64,000 nt of DNA from Ptychodera flava. Taxonomy: Eukaryota; Hemichordata; Enteropneusta; Ptychoderidae. The position numbers and the translations under genes were made by a program. Positions 40,201 to 55,200 of the stretch are shown one piece after another; the first letter of the stretch is position 1; every line of letters begins with the position of its first letter. The notes beneath the pieces are model-generated. The model worked only from the letters and a program-made list of their open reading frames with translations, searched no databases and was not told the origin of the DNA. The DNA is taken from positions 32,990,296 to 33,054,295 of the forward strand of contig NC_091945.1 in assembly GCF_041260155.1 (NCBI RefSeq), in the 5' to 3' direction.

Positions 40201-43200
40201 AGAAACCATGAAATAACACTGCCAGTTCATACATGTCAGTGGGCTGTAACTATTCTTGCAAGATTCATGGAGTCTCTAAAATGGAAAAAAAGGGAACGAC
40301 AACAATCTTGGAAGATGGAGAGTTCTACTTGATTTGAGTACCGTTAATGGAAGGGCAAGTGACTGGACAGCTGAAGCCATTCTCATGCATGGATTAATTT
40401 GTATTGAGATACGGTGGAACCAGGAAGGTCAACAAAGTAGTTTTGATGAAATAGTAGACATGTTACAATGTTAAATTGTAACCTAAGAGAGCTTTTTGAA
40501 AGATGAAGTGTAAACTATCCACCAGTTTTTACAGTACTTGGAGTTAGGTAAATGGAAAGCCTTCATACAATTGCATTGGTTGTACTGAAACACCTAGCTT
40601 CATCTCCTGCTTGTACTAAGTTACATCATTGACCTTTACACTGCCAGCTTGGTGAAAATACATAATGGTTTTGGCTCAATACTGAATTTTACTGACTTAA
40701 CAGAATGGAAATAAGACTGTCTGGTAGGATAAGGGTTATCTATTCAAAAAAGCTTAAAATTCACAATAGGTTTTTTCCTATCATGCGATTGCATCTGGTA
40801 TTTCTAAAATATACTGTAACACGTACATTCATTGACTCAAAACCTGTATCTTTTTCAAAACTGGAGATCAAGTAGTGATTAAGTGCCTGATAACGTTTTG
40901 AAGCCAATAGAGATGGTATTGCGTAGCCTTTTATGAGGTTCCCTATTGGTGTATCAGTGTAATCATATAGACAGGTACAGATATGTTACTATTATTTATT
41001 TACTAGTGTTGCCTTACCCTTGGCACAGATGCACACTAATCTTTGAAAACTCAACAAACTTTCAGTGATAGGTAGATTGCAAGTCATCTAACAAACTGTC
41101 CTACGGAGAATCATAAAACTAAAACAAGAAGCTATTTTTCATCTGAAGTCAATGCAATCGAAGAATACAGGTGTCGTAAAATGACCAGGTGACTCTGGAA
41201 ATTTGAATTGCAAGGCAAAATGTCATCAGTCTTAAAACCCATAGGAAACTGCTCCCAAGTGGTCCATAATTTTCAAGCCATCATCGATAAGAGAAAATTG
41301 CATTGGCTTGTGAGGTGTTGTCTTGAAAGAATTTATGTCATATGTACCAGTATGTCTATGAGGACTGGCATGAGGAAATGGGTCATTACATAGAGTTGTC
41401 GAAAGCAGAATCTAAAACCACTGCAAAATTTGAAAAATGGTGGCAATTGGATAGGAATTATGGTGTGACTTATTCAGTGTATCTCCAATATTATACAAAA
41501 CTGTGTTTTACACACTAACTCTTGGCTCACACAAAGTAAAATGACTTTTTGTGTTTTATTTTTATTAAACAATCACGATATTGGCCAAAAGGCAACTGGT
41601 TGCCCCGGGAGACTCAAGCTGATCCTGCAGAAATGATATCATTTTAATGAAAAACTGAATGATTACTAGTGACAACATCACTGTTCGCTCCCATATAGTT
41701 ATCAAAACAAGTCAACAATTGTATGAAACATGGACATACATATACAGACAGACTGACATACACAGACTGGCACAGAGTGATGACATTGACCCCAAGTATG
41801 CCTTGGCCCATGGAGAGTGATAAAGATATAACAAACAGCTGAATGTAATGATAAAATAGTCAAGTATAGGCCTATACAGGCACTGAGAGTGAATATGTTA
41901 CAGCAATTTGATTAGTTTCTTTTCCTTTTCTACTTCTGTGATAATCTTTAAGACAATCAATCCGCAAGGCAGTTTATGTATTGACAAATATGTTATCTTT
42001 TACAAGCACACAGCAAACTGTTCTTGATTTTTTCATTTACAATATTTGACACAGACTGAAATACATAACATGCAACCAATGTTTACACTTTGCCCATACA
42101 CCAGATACATGGAGAAATTTCAACATACAATCATCAACTCAGAAACCCTACATGGAAAAGTAAACATTGTTTTCTTCCAGAACAGCTGGTGCATCCACAT
42201 CTGGAACAACTTACAAACTTAACCAATTACACAAGGATGATGACACAAGAGATAAAGTTAAACTGTGGTGAACTTGACTATTCCTTTCGAATCCTTACCT
42301 AACTTGACATCTTAAACTAAAATACACTGCATGGTTAATTGCGCACAAAAATACATCGGGGTGGACCATTTGATAAGGGACGGTGTCTGGAAGATCGATG
42401 AGGTACATTACAGTATCTTTTTTATCCGATCCATTGTACATTCTTTTTTCCCCACTCTCCCATCTTTTCTTTTTGTCAAACCTTCTCTGGCTGATATTTT
42501 TATTGGCATTTGTTTGGAATTTTTCAAAATCTGCCAGGATTTTTTTACTGCATTTCAACACCAAATACAGTTTACCATATCGAATGCTTACTAAATCACC
42601 ACATTATATACTCTTAGTTCCAGTAGGTATAAAATTACCAAAAAAAATCTTAAGAATACAAAATGAAAGATATCCCAGTAACACTAACAGTTTCGCAAAG
42701 TTGCCCCAAAAATTCAAAATTCCGGATTTCAACTTAATTTCAATATATCTTATTAACAAAAACCCTAAGAACTGGTTTATTAAATATCAAAGCAATCAGA
42801 CTGGTAATTTTTGAGAAACAAATTTTTTTACCAAAAATGAAAAAAATTGCCCCCCAAAATACAAAATTGCAGATTTCATCCTAATTTTAAATATATCTAA
42901 TTAACATAAACCCTAGGAACCTGTACACTAGATATCAAAGCTACCAGATCAGAAGTTTTAGGAGAAAATTTTTTTGACCAAAAAAGGCAAAAATTGCCCC
43001 CAAAATAAAATAAAAATTGCCAGTTTCAACATACCTTCAATACATTATATTGAGATTAATCTTAGATACCTGTATACCGAATATCAAAGCTATCAAATCA
43101 GTAGTTTTTGGATAAAATATTTTTATCAAAATTTGGAAAATTGCCCCAAAATTACAAATATGACAATATCAATACAATTTGTACAAGCATGACTGAGGTC

Positions 43201-46200
43201 ATCCTGAGGAACATGAATATTAAGTTTCATAGCAATCAGACGAGCGATTTCAGAGAACAAGATTTTTTGACTAAAAAAGGAAAAAATACCCTAAAAATAC
43301 AAACATGCAAATTTCATCCCAATTTTTGCACACATAATTTAAAATACCTAAAGAAATCTGCATACCAAGTTTCAACCAAATCTGACCAATGCTTACTGAG
43401 TTTTAGCCATTTGCAGGATTTTTCCTTTTTTCCCCTCATTTGCATATTTTTGGCACTGACATGTTCATTTGAACAAATTCACATCTCCACCCCTAGGTGC
43501 ACCTGTACACCAAATACTAAGACAGTAGGTGCTACGGTTTAGGAGTTTTTGATGAGGACGGACATACATACATACATACATACATACATACATACGTACA
43601 TACATACATACATACAGACAACATTTTTCCACCTTATAAGAATACCTCCCATTTGCATATATACATATGCATATATGGGAGCTAAAAACTGAATGATTAC
43701 CAGAGACTAATCCAGAAACACTGTTGTGAATTTTTTATTTGACATAATGTAGACATTTACAAATTTTAATTTCAAAATTGCCAAAAATTTCATTAAAGAT
43801 CATCATATGTGTTATGACTTTGGAAATAGGGACCAGTTTCATATAAATGTTATTCACATATTTCACATTTAGACCCCGACTCTCTAACGCCTCAATTATC
43901 AAAAGTACACAACATTTCATATCTGTCAGAGATGCCTCATCATGAAATACTGGGACAGGACTATACATTTCAATATTTGTTGGAAGCCTAAATTGCAGTA
44001 CGCTGCAATGTCTGTTGTTTAAAAATTATTTCACATTTTATCTTCATTTCTTAATATATATTTTCACTTATGTAAAAAAGGTGGTCAAACCACTGCATAA
44101 TTCAAATGTTTTCAGTTTTTACAGATACAATATTAGGTAGTGGTCATACAAAAAAAACGAACTGGATATTTTAATTTACGCAAGGCAACTCTTTAATCAT
44201 ACTTTGAACTTTATATTGAAATGAAAACAGCTCTCCTAATTGGTCAGGAATTTAATATCAGTGGACTAATTTCTATGAGGAATGCTGCTACTAAATTTGT
44301 TATTCTGGAAATAAAAGAAAAATTGGACAGTGGTTGTTCTACTTGCTCATTAAAGCCATGAAAAGAAATAGGACCCAAAAGAGCACTTTAGATTAACAGT
44401 TCTATTCCTGGTGATTAAACGGACAACATATTGTTCTATTTTACAATTTCAATAAGATTGCGCAAAATATCATAACAGAGTTGGACAATTAGTGTACCAT
44501 GGAACCTGAAATACATCTGTTTCAAAGCAATAAAGGGCTTATGTGCTCATCATGTGCTACTAGGTTTTAAAGGAATGTTTGCAGTGGGTAGAATATTGCC
44601 CACTTGAAATTCCTTTTCTTTTTGTTAAGTGGTTTTTGCTTTTCCTTCTCTATTGCCAATATATGTTTCTAACGCTGAAAAAATCTGAGGCCTTGGTTAA
44701 TTGTGAAAGGTGTGGTAATTGACATACAGAACTGGAACCATATGGCAAACTGTAACACAACAGAGATTAAATCAAGTATGGGCTGACTAGCCATTATAGA
44801 GAGTCACGCAGAAACATGGGTTGCAAACTTAACATTTCATTAACATCCTTGTTGTTGTAAAGCAGCATTGCTACTTCAATGCAATCTGGAGATTTTCATA
44901 TGTGCATATGAAGAACTTCCATCTGGTAAATTAAAAGTTGACCTGCTGAAAGAATTAGCAGTGAACTTGTAACGAAATGTTGGGCTTTAAAAACAAATCA
45001 ACAAAATATCTCAGTATGATTAGGTTATCCTTTTGTGTTAATTACTACAATTACTCTTGCTACCAATTACTGTACTAAGACCTCTTAGATTGAATTAGAA
45101 AATTAATCATGTCTGGTCTTTCAGATTCTAGCCTACATCCTATATCGATACTTACAGAATTGCAAACATTTTTCTGGCCATCAAAAACATCTTTCCTTAC
45201 ATTGAAAATATTCATAAAACAAATTTTGCACCAAATAACTCATTGTTGACCACCATATGGAGAGAGTAAAATAATCTACCTAACATGTATATTGTCACAC
45301 CCAAAAACTGACGTATATCACGTTGTGGAGTAAAATTTCAAAGAAGAATACAACGTTTTTTGTTGATGTCGTCTAGTTTAGTAGAGTACAACACTCAACC
45401 ATATGTTAAAACCAGTTCACTGTGTTGCAATACTACGCTTTGGTTTACAAGACCCTGTCAAGGACTAGAAATTTTTTTTCTGGAGATGCAGAGAAAGTAA
45501 TTTTAAAGTGAAAATTGTGATCGATGATGTGAAGAGAAACAGTACCGCTCTAAGATGCAGGCATTAAATGGCATGAACTTTTGACATTATCTTTAGATTG
45601 GAGAGTCATGTATTTAAATGGGAGAAAAATCACAAAAGAAATGATTGCGCCATTCGAAGTCCTTTCAATGCCTTTTCCACAAGCTGTGAATAGTCTGTTG
45701 TCCTGGACATTACACTTACACACGTCATTCAAATCTAACATTGAGGAAACTGTTGAGCAGCCCGTCCTTGATTGAGTGAACATCAACATAATGATGATAG
45801 ATAATGACAAACTAACTCCAACGATCACAGAAAATACATGGACTTCATAAATATAAAGAATTTACGACACAGGAACAGTCAATAATTCACACATATTACA
45901 TGACAAATACCAGGCCTGTATTTCATTGCAAATTTATGGATGGTTTGCAGAATGGTGCTAGTTCTATACACAGCAAAATTTTCAGTGACAGAATTCTCTG
46001 CAGAAGTGCAACTCTTCTTGTCTGCGTTCACTAAAATACTTTCTATGTTCACTTATACATTCAAGATTTCTTCAAATTTCTGCTTTCATAAACAGGACAC
46101 ATAAAACGGCTTGAGTTGTAATCAACAAGTCTGGTAAGTAGGGCTAACAGTAAAGTTCACTAGATCAAGTCCATACACTAAAAGACACTTACATTCAAGG

Positions 46201-49200
46201 ATTTTCAAGTACTTATTCAACATTTTCAAACACTTTTTCATGTCCAAAATACCATTTTCCAGTTGTGATTTTCACAAATTTAACTTCTCTATGACATTTT
46301 ACATATCATTTTTTTGACATCATAACCAATCATTCCATGATTGTCAAACACTGTTGTGGCTTTATCAATTTTCCAGGACTTTCCAGGAGGTTTTAAAAAT
46401 TTAAGGAATTTCAAGGATTGTCCTGGGGAGTAAGGACCCTTATTATGCACATCTATCTTGGAGACAAGGAGATCAGACATACCTGGTTTTCTATTCGTAT
46501 GCGTAGAAGTGTTCGGAGGTGCACTGCCGCTAGCTGCCCTTTTAGCCCATACATTCTCCTTGGGAGGAGGAGCATCAACGTATTCTTTTTTTGAAGGTTG
46601 TGGAGCCTGAGTGGGCGACGACTCCTTTGGGGGTGATTTTTGGGGTGGCTTGTTTTCCTCCTCTTGTACCGTGGGTGACTTGGCTTCCCCAGATATGGAT
46701 CGCTTTATAGTCCATGGGTTTTCTTTCGGAGGGGGAGCTGGTATAACTTTTTTGGGTTCCTCAGCTGGCTTGGGAGGTTCGACTTCTTTCTCGCTTTCTT
46801 CTCTGAAGACACTGTCACTGTGATCTGAGTGGTCGCTGTCTTTCCGTGATCTCATTACTGCAATAAATACAATTTATTATGAAAATAAACTCTATCATTC
46901 AAAATATCACTTGGCAATGACCTTCATTTCTTCAAATATGTTGTTTACCCATACTGGTCCATATCATCGGCGCACAGCGCCCTCATGCCAAATGGATGTG
47001 AGAATCAGATGCTATATTATTCTTTTCCTGATAACACAAAGCATTTGAAAACGATTTTGTTCATTTTTACACACCGCAACTTTTGTACTATGTCAATTTC
47101 AAATAAACCATGGTTACTTTTTTATGTGCAGTATCATGCAAATATATTCCTAACAAAATGCTTGATTTGAATGTCATACAAGTAAAGTATTTAGTAAAAA
47201 CTTAACAGAAAGAGACCCATGTTAATAAGGATAGCTATAACAATGGCAGAGTATTGTATATTACCTGGTTTTGGACCGCCTCTACCAGACCCTGACCCTG
47301 AACTACTGTGTCTTGCACGTGATGTACTTTCCCAGCCATCATTTGATCGGTCGCTATCCCGTCTCTGACGGCCATCTCTCCAACTGTCTCGGAAAGAAAC
47401 AAAGACACTGTTACAGGTGTACAATTTTTCAGTTCAATGAAGGACAGTACAGGGCGCTTCAAAGAGGCAAGTGTAGACTAACACATATGACAAATCACTT
47501 ATGAGTCACCAAATTCAGTGGCACATGACTTTAATCGGACCACCAAAAGGTTTGCCTAGACTAGTCAATTTGACATTTCACTTCTCAAACTACATGTGAA
47601 TACCATGGTCTTGGCCAATGAAAACATTATTGGGGACTAGTAAACTTTACGGTACCATTAGCTTTACTCTGATACTGACTTTAGGACAGCAACACTGTAA
47701 GGGCCTCTGCTCACCGGTACAGCGCCCTCTATGGCCATAATGACAGGTAGTTCAGAAAACTGCTCTGCCAGCTACACTGGCTCCCTAATCACTCACAGAA
47801 TCTCTCAAGAAATGATACAATACCTCAGATCAACAGGCTAAAAACGATTTTGGGGCAGTATTGGAAAACTTTAGAAAAATGTCCTCTTTGAATATTAGTT
47901 TGCGTCATTTGAATAACCAAAACAGGGATCCTTGCTGATCTGAATTAAATTCAATTACAACACTTCTGTTGGAATTTATTGTGACCCTGACACATTGATG
48001 GTCCTATGGTGATTTTAAATTCTTTAACATTCTTATCCATAGTTGCAACTCCACAGGTTTACATCATGGAAAAGAATGGTACAGCTGTGCTGGGTTAAAA
48101 ACTGTTTGCCCAGTTGGTACACCAACTGTGCAAAACACGGTGCCTGATGAATACTTTACTACAAGTGTGTACAAACCTATCTTTTCTGACATATTCTTGT
48201 TTTTCTGTCTGCGCCCTCTCTTCTTCAAGTTGTTTTTCTCTCAGAATCCTTTCCTCTATCTGTCTCTCCCTAGCAGCTGTATCAACTGGCTTGGCGCCGC
48301 CAAATATCGATGAAGACGTTGGTGCAGCTGGTGGTGGTGATGCAGCTTTTTCAATGGGCTGTGTCCTGGGTTGAAGCTGTAATTTTCTACGTTCCCTAGG
48401 TGGCTCTGGTTCTGTGTGAATGAAAGACATTTATATCAGTTCTGCATTAAAAATTTTGATTATAAATATTCATCAATGATAAAGTTGGATAACTTACAAA
48501 CAGAAAGGATGATAATTCAAACTGTTACAAGTCTGTGGGGTTAATTTGTGTATAAAATTAATCCCTTTCAAGCATAAACCTCAAAGTAGCACTACTTTGT
48601 TTCAGTCTGTCGAAGTGCATCAAGTGGAACTTTTAATTACATAATTTCAGACTCATATATACTTTCAAATCATCTAGCTAGTACTACATGAGTGGTGATA
48701 GTCCTCAGCCACACAAAGAAATGTGAATGAGTGTGATTTCTAGCTTGTGAGAACAATGACTTTATAGACACATATCACGCACTGTGATACAAGTCTTCTG
48801 ACATGTACTATGGAGCAACATTGTCAGCCAGGAGGTAGCTGACTACCACATACATTCCATCAGAACTGCTTTCAATACAGCTAATTGTTGTTAACTTTAA
48901 GTCATGCAACACAAGTAGGAAGATGTACTTGTTAAGAATAAACCTAAAAAAAAAGACAGGAAGTATAGGCCTTCACAAAACTTACTGCCGTCTACATCAA
49001 CGAAAGTCTACAAAACTGAAAGCGGCAATATTGCCTGCGCATGAAACCCTGTCAAAGATGGAGAGTAGCATAGCATGTGGACAAGACAAGGAGAGAATCA
49101 ACACCAGATAGCATTACACATTTTGACCTTGGTCACTTAAATTTGAAACGCTGAACTTGTTTCCGTAAATTGACAAATTTTGCTCCACTTTTCATCGGTC

Positions 49201-52200
49201 ATGGTTTGTATTTCTTTTCCCAAAGTTTTCTCACTTAGTCATTTCCAAATTGCTCACATTTTTTTCTGCTGTTTTTCCTGTGTGTTTTTTTTTGTGTGTT
49301 TACATGAATCTCATTTAAAATTTTACTTTATGCATTGTGTTTTGTCGATGGTAAAATTTAAATTGTGAACTGTCAAGGTTATGTAATGACTATACACGAC
49401 ACAATATCTTTGCCAGGCAGAAATATCAAAATGCTAATATAGTTTTTGGACAAGAAATGTACAGCTCTGAAAATATTATCAATCTATCCATGAGTGGAGT
49501 GAGTGGACAATGCATATTTAATACATATTTAATCACAGTGGCAAACATTGGAAAGGCATTGCTGTACTTTTCAAAAGGCATTTTGATTGTCATGTTGAAA
49601 AGACTATCTGTGATAATAATGGCAGCTTAATTATCACTCAGTATACCACCAATCAAAGAGCTTTTTGTTCCAGCAAATTTCTATGCACCTTTTGATGAGA
49701 AAGAACCTAAATTTTCTTTGACAATATGCAAGGAATTTTTTCAAGTTCAATAAATCTTGGGGTAGGTCCAACCTAGCAATTTCATACTCCTGCAGTATTT
49801 CAATGTTTCAATGACTTTCACCTTTTCACCCCCATTTCAAAGCGTAGAGGTCCAACTCTATGATAGAAACAATACGATTGGACTAAATCATACTGGTGAA
49901 AGGGTTACAGATTTATGAGAAGATTCTGTTTCTCACCTCTGTCCCTGTTGTCATCCCTGGGACCATATCTGTCTGATGAGTCTCTGTCATATCTATCCCT
50001 CCTATCATAACTCCTGTTGTAGCCACCACCGCCGCCGCCCCTGTCGTAAGAATCATATCTGTCGTCATTTCGGTATCCTGATCCAAACGATCTCCGGCCG
50101 CCATCTCTCCTGTCATCATATCCTGTGGAATAATGTGGGAAGAAGTCAAGCCATGGCAAAGAGAAGGAAATGAGAAAGTTTGGGTGTTACATAATTTCCC
50201 CCTTGTGAATTCACAGAAATTCATTGAAGATACTGCACTACTCAACTGGGCATTTGAGAGTTTCTAAAATTAAAACAGCAAATAATTCAATATACCTGCA
50301 TGCTAATGAGAGGACAGGATCTGTGTACCTTTACATTGGTATGCCATGGACTTACGAAAGTTTTCTATCATGCAAGAAAATTTTACATTACTCATACTGA
50401 TATAGGGTTGACAGAAAGAAATTTCAAGAATTCCTAAATTGAACCATGATAAAATTAGCTTTTATGATCATGGAAATAAAAAATCTAATTTTTTCCTGTA
50501 GAATTAACGCAGGGATGGCAGCCATCTTGAACTTCAAAAATCAGTAAATTTAAGGTAATATGTTTTCCTGGAACAAAAATTTGCACAGTGACCCCTGATA
50601 ATTATTCTTGATTTTGAAAAAGAATTGTTGAAACTTCTCTGAGTTAAATTTGAGTAAAAGTTTACATTGTTTACTTTCAAGGCACATACTACAGTAAGAT
50701 ATGATTCACAATAAGCTTTAAAAGAGTTGTGCAAGGTTACAGCTGCTGGCTCTTTCACTTAGAAGTAAATAGTAAGTAAAGATGGTAGATTGATATGGTA
50801 TTTCTGAAACAAATATAGCTTACCATCCCTATCGCCATAACCACGATTCCTGTCTCCATAACCACGGTCCCTGTCACCATAGCGATCCCTATCACCATAG
50901 CGCCCTCTGCTGCCATAGCCACTGTCTCCGCCGTACCTATCGTCACGGTAGCCACCACCTCGGTCGTATCCTCTGTTGTCCCTGTAGCCCCTGTCTCTGT
51001 CATCATAGTTGTTGCTATCATTTCCTACATCACAAATAGACAAATGAAGTGATGATCAGTTGGCAATTTGTGGTAGCAATGAAGGAAATAGAGCTTTTAA
51101 CATTTTGCTGGCACATTCACAGCCAAGTTTCAGCATTTGCTTCGCAAATTTTGCTATGTCCAATGCTGCCAAGCACTACTGTGAGTACACAACAATGTCC
51201 ATTACTCATTACGTATTGAGGATAGAGTGAGCCATACACAGTGAGCTATACTGTTGGTCAAATCAGAAACATCATCATCTTCTCTCCACTTTGACAAGAA
51301 TGTCCTAGATCACACAGCACTCTTCACATTATGTTATATGTTATGCTTTATGGCAAAGGGCTTTCAGCAAATCTCATAATATTATGGTCAATTTGCATAG
51401 CCTGGTTTTCTATGACGTGGCATGTGTTAGTACATGGTACATATTTTTTTCTTTGCCCAGTACATATCCACTAACCATAGTCATTGTAACCACCTCTACT
51501 CCGACCCCCGTACTGATTGTATCCCCCGTACGAGTTATAGTCGTTGGCACGGTAACGATCATACCTATCGTCCGATCTATCATACCCTGAAAGAGAATAC
51601 ACACAAAACTGAAATTTACTTTTCAGTTCAACAGTCTGTAATGTTGGTTATTAACCTGTTCACCCCTAATTCCTGTAATCAGGTCCATAATCACCATTGA
51701 TAACAATGGGTTTGGGCCAAACCATGGTGGTGAAAGGGTTAATACAATTTTCAACCAAAAACTGCAGCAAATTTCACTGCACACCAATACTTTGGATGAC
51801 TTTTGAATAAAATCATGCAAAGTTAATTTTTATGGATGGCACTTTGTTACTAACCATAGTCGCCATAACCTCTATTTCTACCCCCGTAACGATCCTGATC
51901 ACGACCAGAGTCGTATCGATCATAGTCGTACCCACCACGACCGTACCTATCATTACCTGAAAAAAGAAATAAGAAGCTGAAATTTAGTTGTTGTTGTCTT
52001 ACACCTTGTTCATTTTCAAGAAACTTTTTTGTCCATTGCAACAAACACGAATGTCAAGTTTTATGTCCACTTCATTGAAATTTCTTTTCCCTAACTTCAT
52101 ATTATTAATTAATCATTTAGAAAACTGTAATTGCAAGTGATGACTACCCTCCCTTTGACAACAATATCTGGAAATATATTTTCAGTTAAATGCATTCTTA

Positions 52201-55200
52201 AAAGCATTTTAAATGTTTTAAGAAGCTCCAGTGAAATGGGTTGTTTGGTTTGAATTGTTTGCTTTGATCAAAAAAATTTGCTTTACCTAAATAAATGAAT
52301 ATTGAACTGCCAGGTAATGCTTGGCAAAAATAGTGGCTGTCAAAATGGTCAAACATTTTGTTTTTGGACCCATTTCCTTTGGCTATCACACCTTCAAAAA
52401 TATTAAAAGGTTAAACTCTCATGTGGGACATGGTGGATGATTGCATTATCACTGAGGTTAGCAGTTTATTGATAGAGCTCAATGCACAATGCAGTGCGGG
52501 AATAAACAAAGGCATGCTCTGCTATATGACACGTGAACTGCAGATTGAGGTAGATACACTGACAAATGGAAGTCAACACAAATACAATAATTTCACTCAA
52601 GTGGTTTAATGTGGAAGTGTAATGATTTTGGAACTACAAAGAACCATCTATGACCACGCTGTAGATGTTATTCTCAGCCTGGAGATTACAATAGACAGAT
52701 TTTGTCTCTACAGGGGTAATAACATGCAGCAAATCACCACAACTCAGGCCTAGTTTCTTCAATCTCTATGTGATGGAATTACTAAATCTTTCATAAAACT
52801 ATCACCAAAAATACGACAGTCGGCAGCGTGTAGTTTCATTTGAGGATCATCCTATCATTTCTGAAAGCCTTGACCTGGTCACATGGCTCACACAATGGAC
52901 GCATTGAAGATGACAACTGTACTGTGAATACAATGTATCAGCACACTAAATGTAACTACAAATTCAATGTCAGGTCATTGGGTGAACAATGCCATGTTCA
53001 TGGAGTATTGTCAGACCATTGTGTAGAAATCTTTCATGCAACATCCACTGTGTATGTATCAATTATGACAGTTTTGACACCAGATCTCATAGGAATTGCT
53101 AGAAACATTAAACTTCACAGTTTTTCCAGGACTTTCCCAGAAAAGTCTGAACTTGAGGACTTCCAGGACGTTCGAAAGAGCGTAATGATTCAAAATACAA
53201 ACTTGAATAATAGTTATTTACAAGTAATTTACAGTGACAGAACTATCAAGTTCAATCATTTTTGCTGAACACTGACTTGCATTCATGTATAAACCATTAT
53301 ATTAGTGTGTAAATGTAGAAAAACCAAACAAATACTAAATCCATCCCCTGTAGGTATTAAATTCTAGTTCTACTGGTCATGAAACAGACTGCATTCCTTT
53401 CTATAAATTAAATCTTTCAGAGTTTGAATAAACTTAGACGCTGATCACCTTCCTTGGTGATGTCATGTGGTCAAATGTGTACATCAGCAAGGAGAGAAAA
53501 TTAAAAAGATCAACGCGACACATCTTTGAATGATTTCAAAGGGATCTTCACACCTACTTGCTCATTCATGCATATCTTAACTGTTTTTACAGTTGTTTGG
53601 TTGTCCCTGTCAGCTTCTGAGCTTACAACACGACAGTAGGGAAACTGATTCACTCAATAATATTTAGTTTTGTTGCATCAGAACTGAAATATTACATTTT
53701 CAGGAAACATGATAAGCACTTAGAACGGTAAATGAAGGTAAGACCTTATTACAAAAGCATAATTAAAAGGGCCAGTGGCTGAAAATTTCAATAATATTTT
53801 TGACTTTTTTAATTTTTGATGCCAACTACAGTTTCTTGTCCCACTCCCCAAAGCATGTTGACAAACACAGTATTCAGCTTGTCAACTCAGCCTGTAGTAA
53901 ACTGCATTGTTGTAATTGACAAGTGAATTCTGGTACGGACGAGAATTCCAATGTGAACAATAACAGTAAATTCTACATGTATAGACAGTGTTGGAAAGCT
54001 TGATGGTTGGTGTTTTAAAATGCTTTGGGCATTGGAACAAGAACTTATAATTGACTGACTAAAGAAAAATTGTGAAAAAAAGATCATCAAGAGTTAGAGC
54101 TACTGACTCTTTAACCCCTTTCACCCCCAGTTCCCTGTGTACAGGTCCAACTTTACCATAGAAAACAATGGATTTGGGACAAACCATGGTGGTGAAAGGG
54201 TTAAAAATGTGTGAAAATTTTTGACACAGTGCATGACTTCCATATGTTGAGAGTGGAAATACTTGTGAGTTCTTTTCTCTTCCATATTTGGTTGAGTAGC
54301 AGCTTCCGAAAGCAAGTTTGATTGCTTAAACGTCTGAAGAACACACATGGAAGACACCCTCAGGGCTTTCTCGGAGTTTAAAGCCATGGCTGAGCTTTCT
54401 CTATTTTCATTCCTTCTATATTTGTTTCTTGAGTGGCAGTAAAACACCACCCAATGTAGTCAATTAACCTGTTCACCCCCAATTCCTCATAAGCAGGTCC
54501 ACAATCACCACTGACAACAATGGGTTTGGGCCAAACCATGGTGGTGAAAAGGTTAAAACAAGAATGTTTGTTTTGGTTTGCATGAACTCTTCAAAGGGGC
54601 ACAGATCTACTGAAATATTGTATGTCAAGAAGGTGGACAGAGTTGAATGATTTCAATACACTTTCTTACCTCGGTCGCCGCCATATTCCCGAATATCACG
54701 ATAGCGATCCTCTCGCGATGGTGGTGGCATGTCATCATGCGGCCGTCTCCAATCACTATCTGTGCGGTCAGGACCCTGGTCACGATCGCGGCCGCCACCG
54801 CCACCATCTGTAAAAACAAATGAATTTGATATTCATCTGATCACTAATAGAAAAGATTAATCATCCTCCCTAAACATGAAAACGCTGGGTAAAATTCTCT
54901 TTTACGGAATATTGGTACAAGAGCTGAACATCTGTTACTTGGACCAACACCTGTGCCTTAAGTATAAAAAATACCTGTCACGCCTTGATTTCTATGTATA
55001 TATCTGAATGTACTCACACAGTGTAATAAACACTTTTGTTTGACCTTTATTAAAATTCCTGACAAACCATTTCGACTAAATTGTTAAAATTTACAGGAAA
55101 AATGTACAAAATTATGTTTAATAACAAAAATTTACAATTCCACAACCTCTTAAGTTAAACATACCAAAACAATTTATAATTTTTTACAACCACAGGTAGC

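Larger units (their letters stand above)
39532..46482 (-). other. Remainder of eIF4B intron 13
   Basis: About 7 kb of AT-rich intron. It holds a partial MITE at 40665-40738, a 147-bp tandem repeat at 42640-43440 with a CATA tract, and a repeat rich in 'caaggatt/ccaggactttcc' at about 46190-46440. Several 60-90-codon frames (for example 45550-45828 minus, with a hydrophobic start) show no similarity I recognise. Confidence 0.5.
51957..54669 (-). other. eIF4B intron 6
   Basis: 2.7-kb intron. It has two mini-MITEs at its 5' end (54111 and 54464), a repeat related to 23262 and 28919 at about 53925-54010, and a 142-codon plus-strand frame at 52840-53268. That frame shows no recognised similarity and overlaps the 'ccaggactttcc' repeat, so it is not called as a gene. 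Confidence 0.5.

Noticed and set aside
45550..45828. 92-codon minus-strand frame with a signal-peptide-like start
   Set aside because: It lies within eIF4B intron 13, has no splice or promoter support and no known family. Kept only as a remote possibility.
52840..53268. 142-codon plus-strand frame in eIF4B intron 6
   Set aside because: No recognisable similarity, antisense inside an intron, and it overlaps a dispersed 'ccaggactttcc' repeat.
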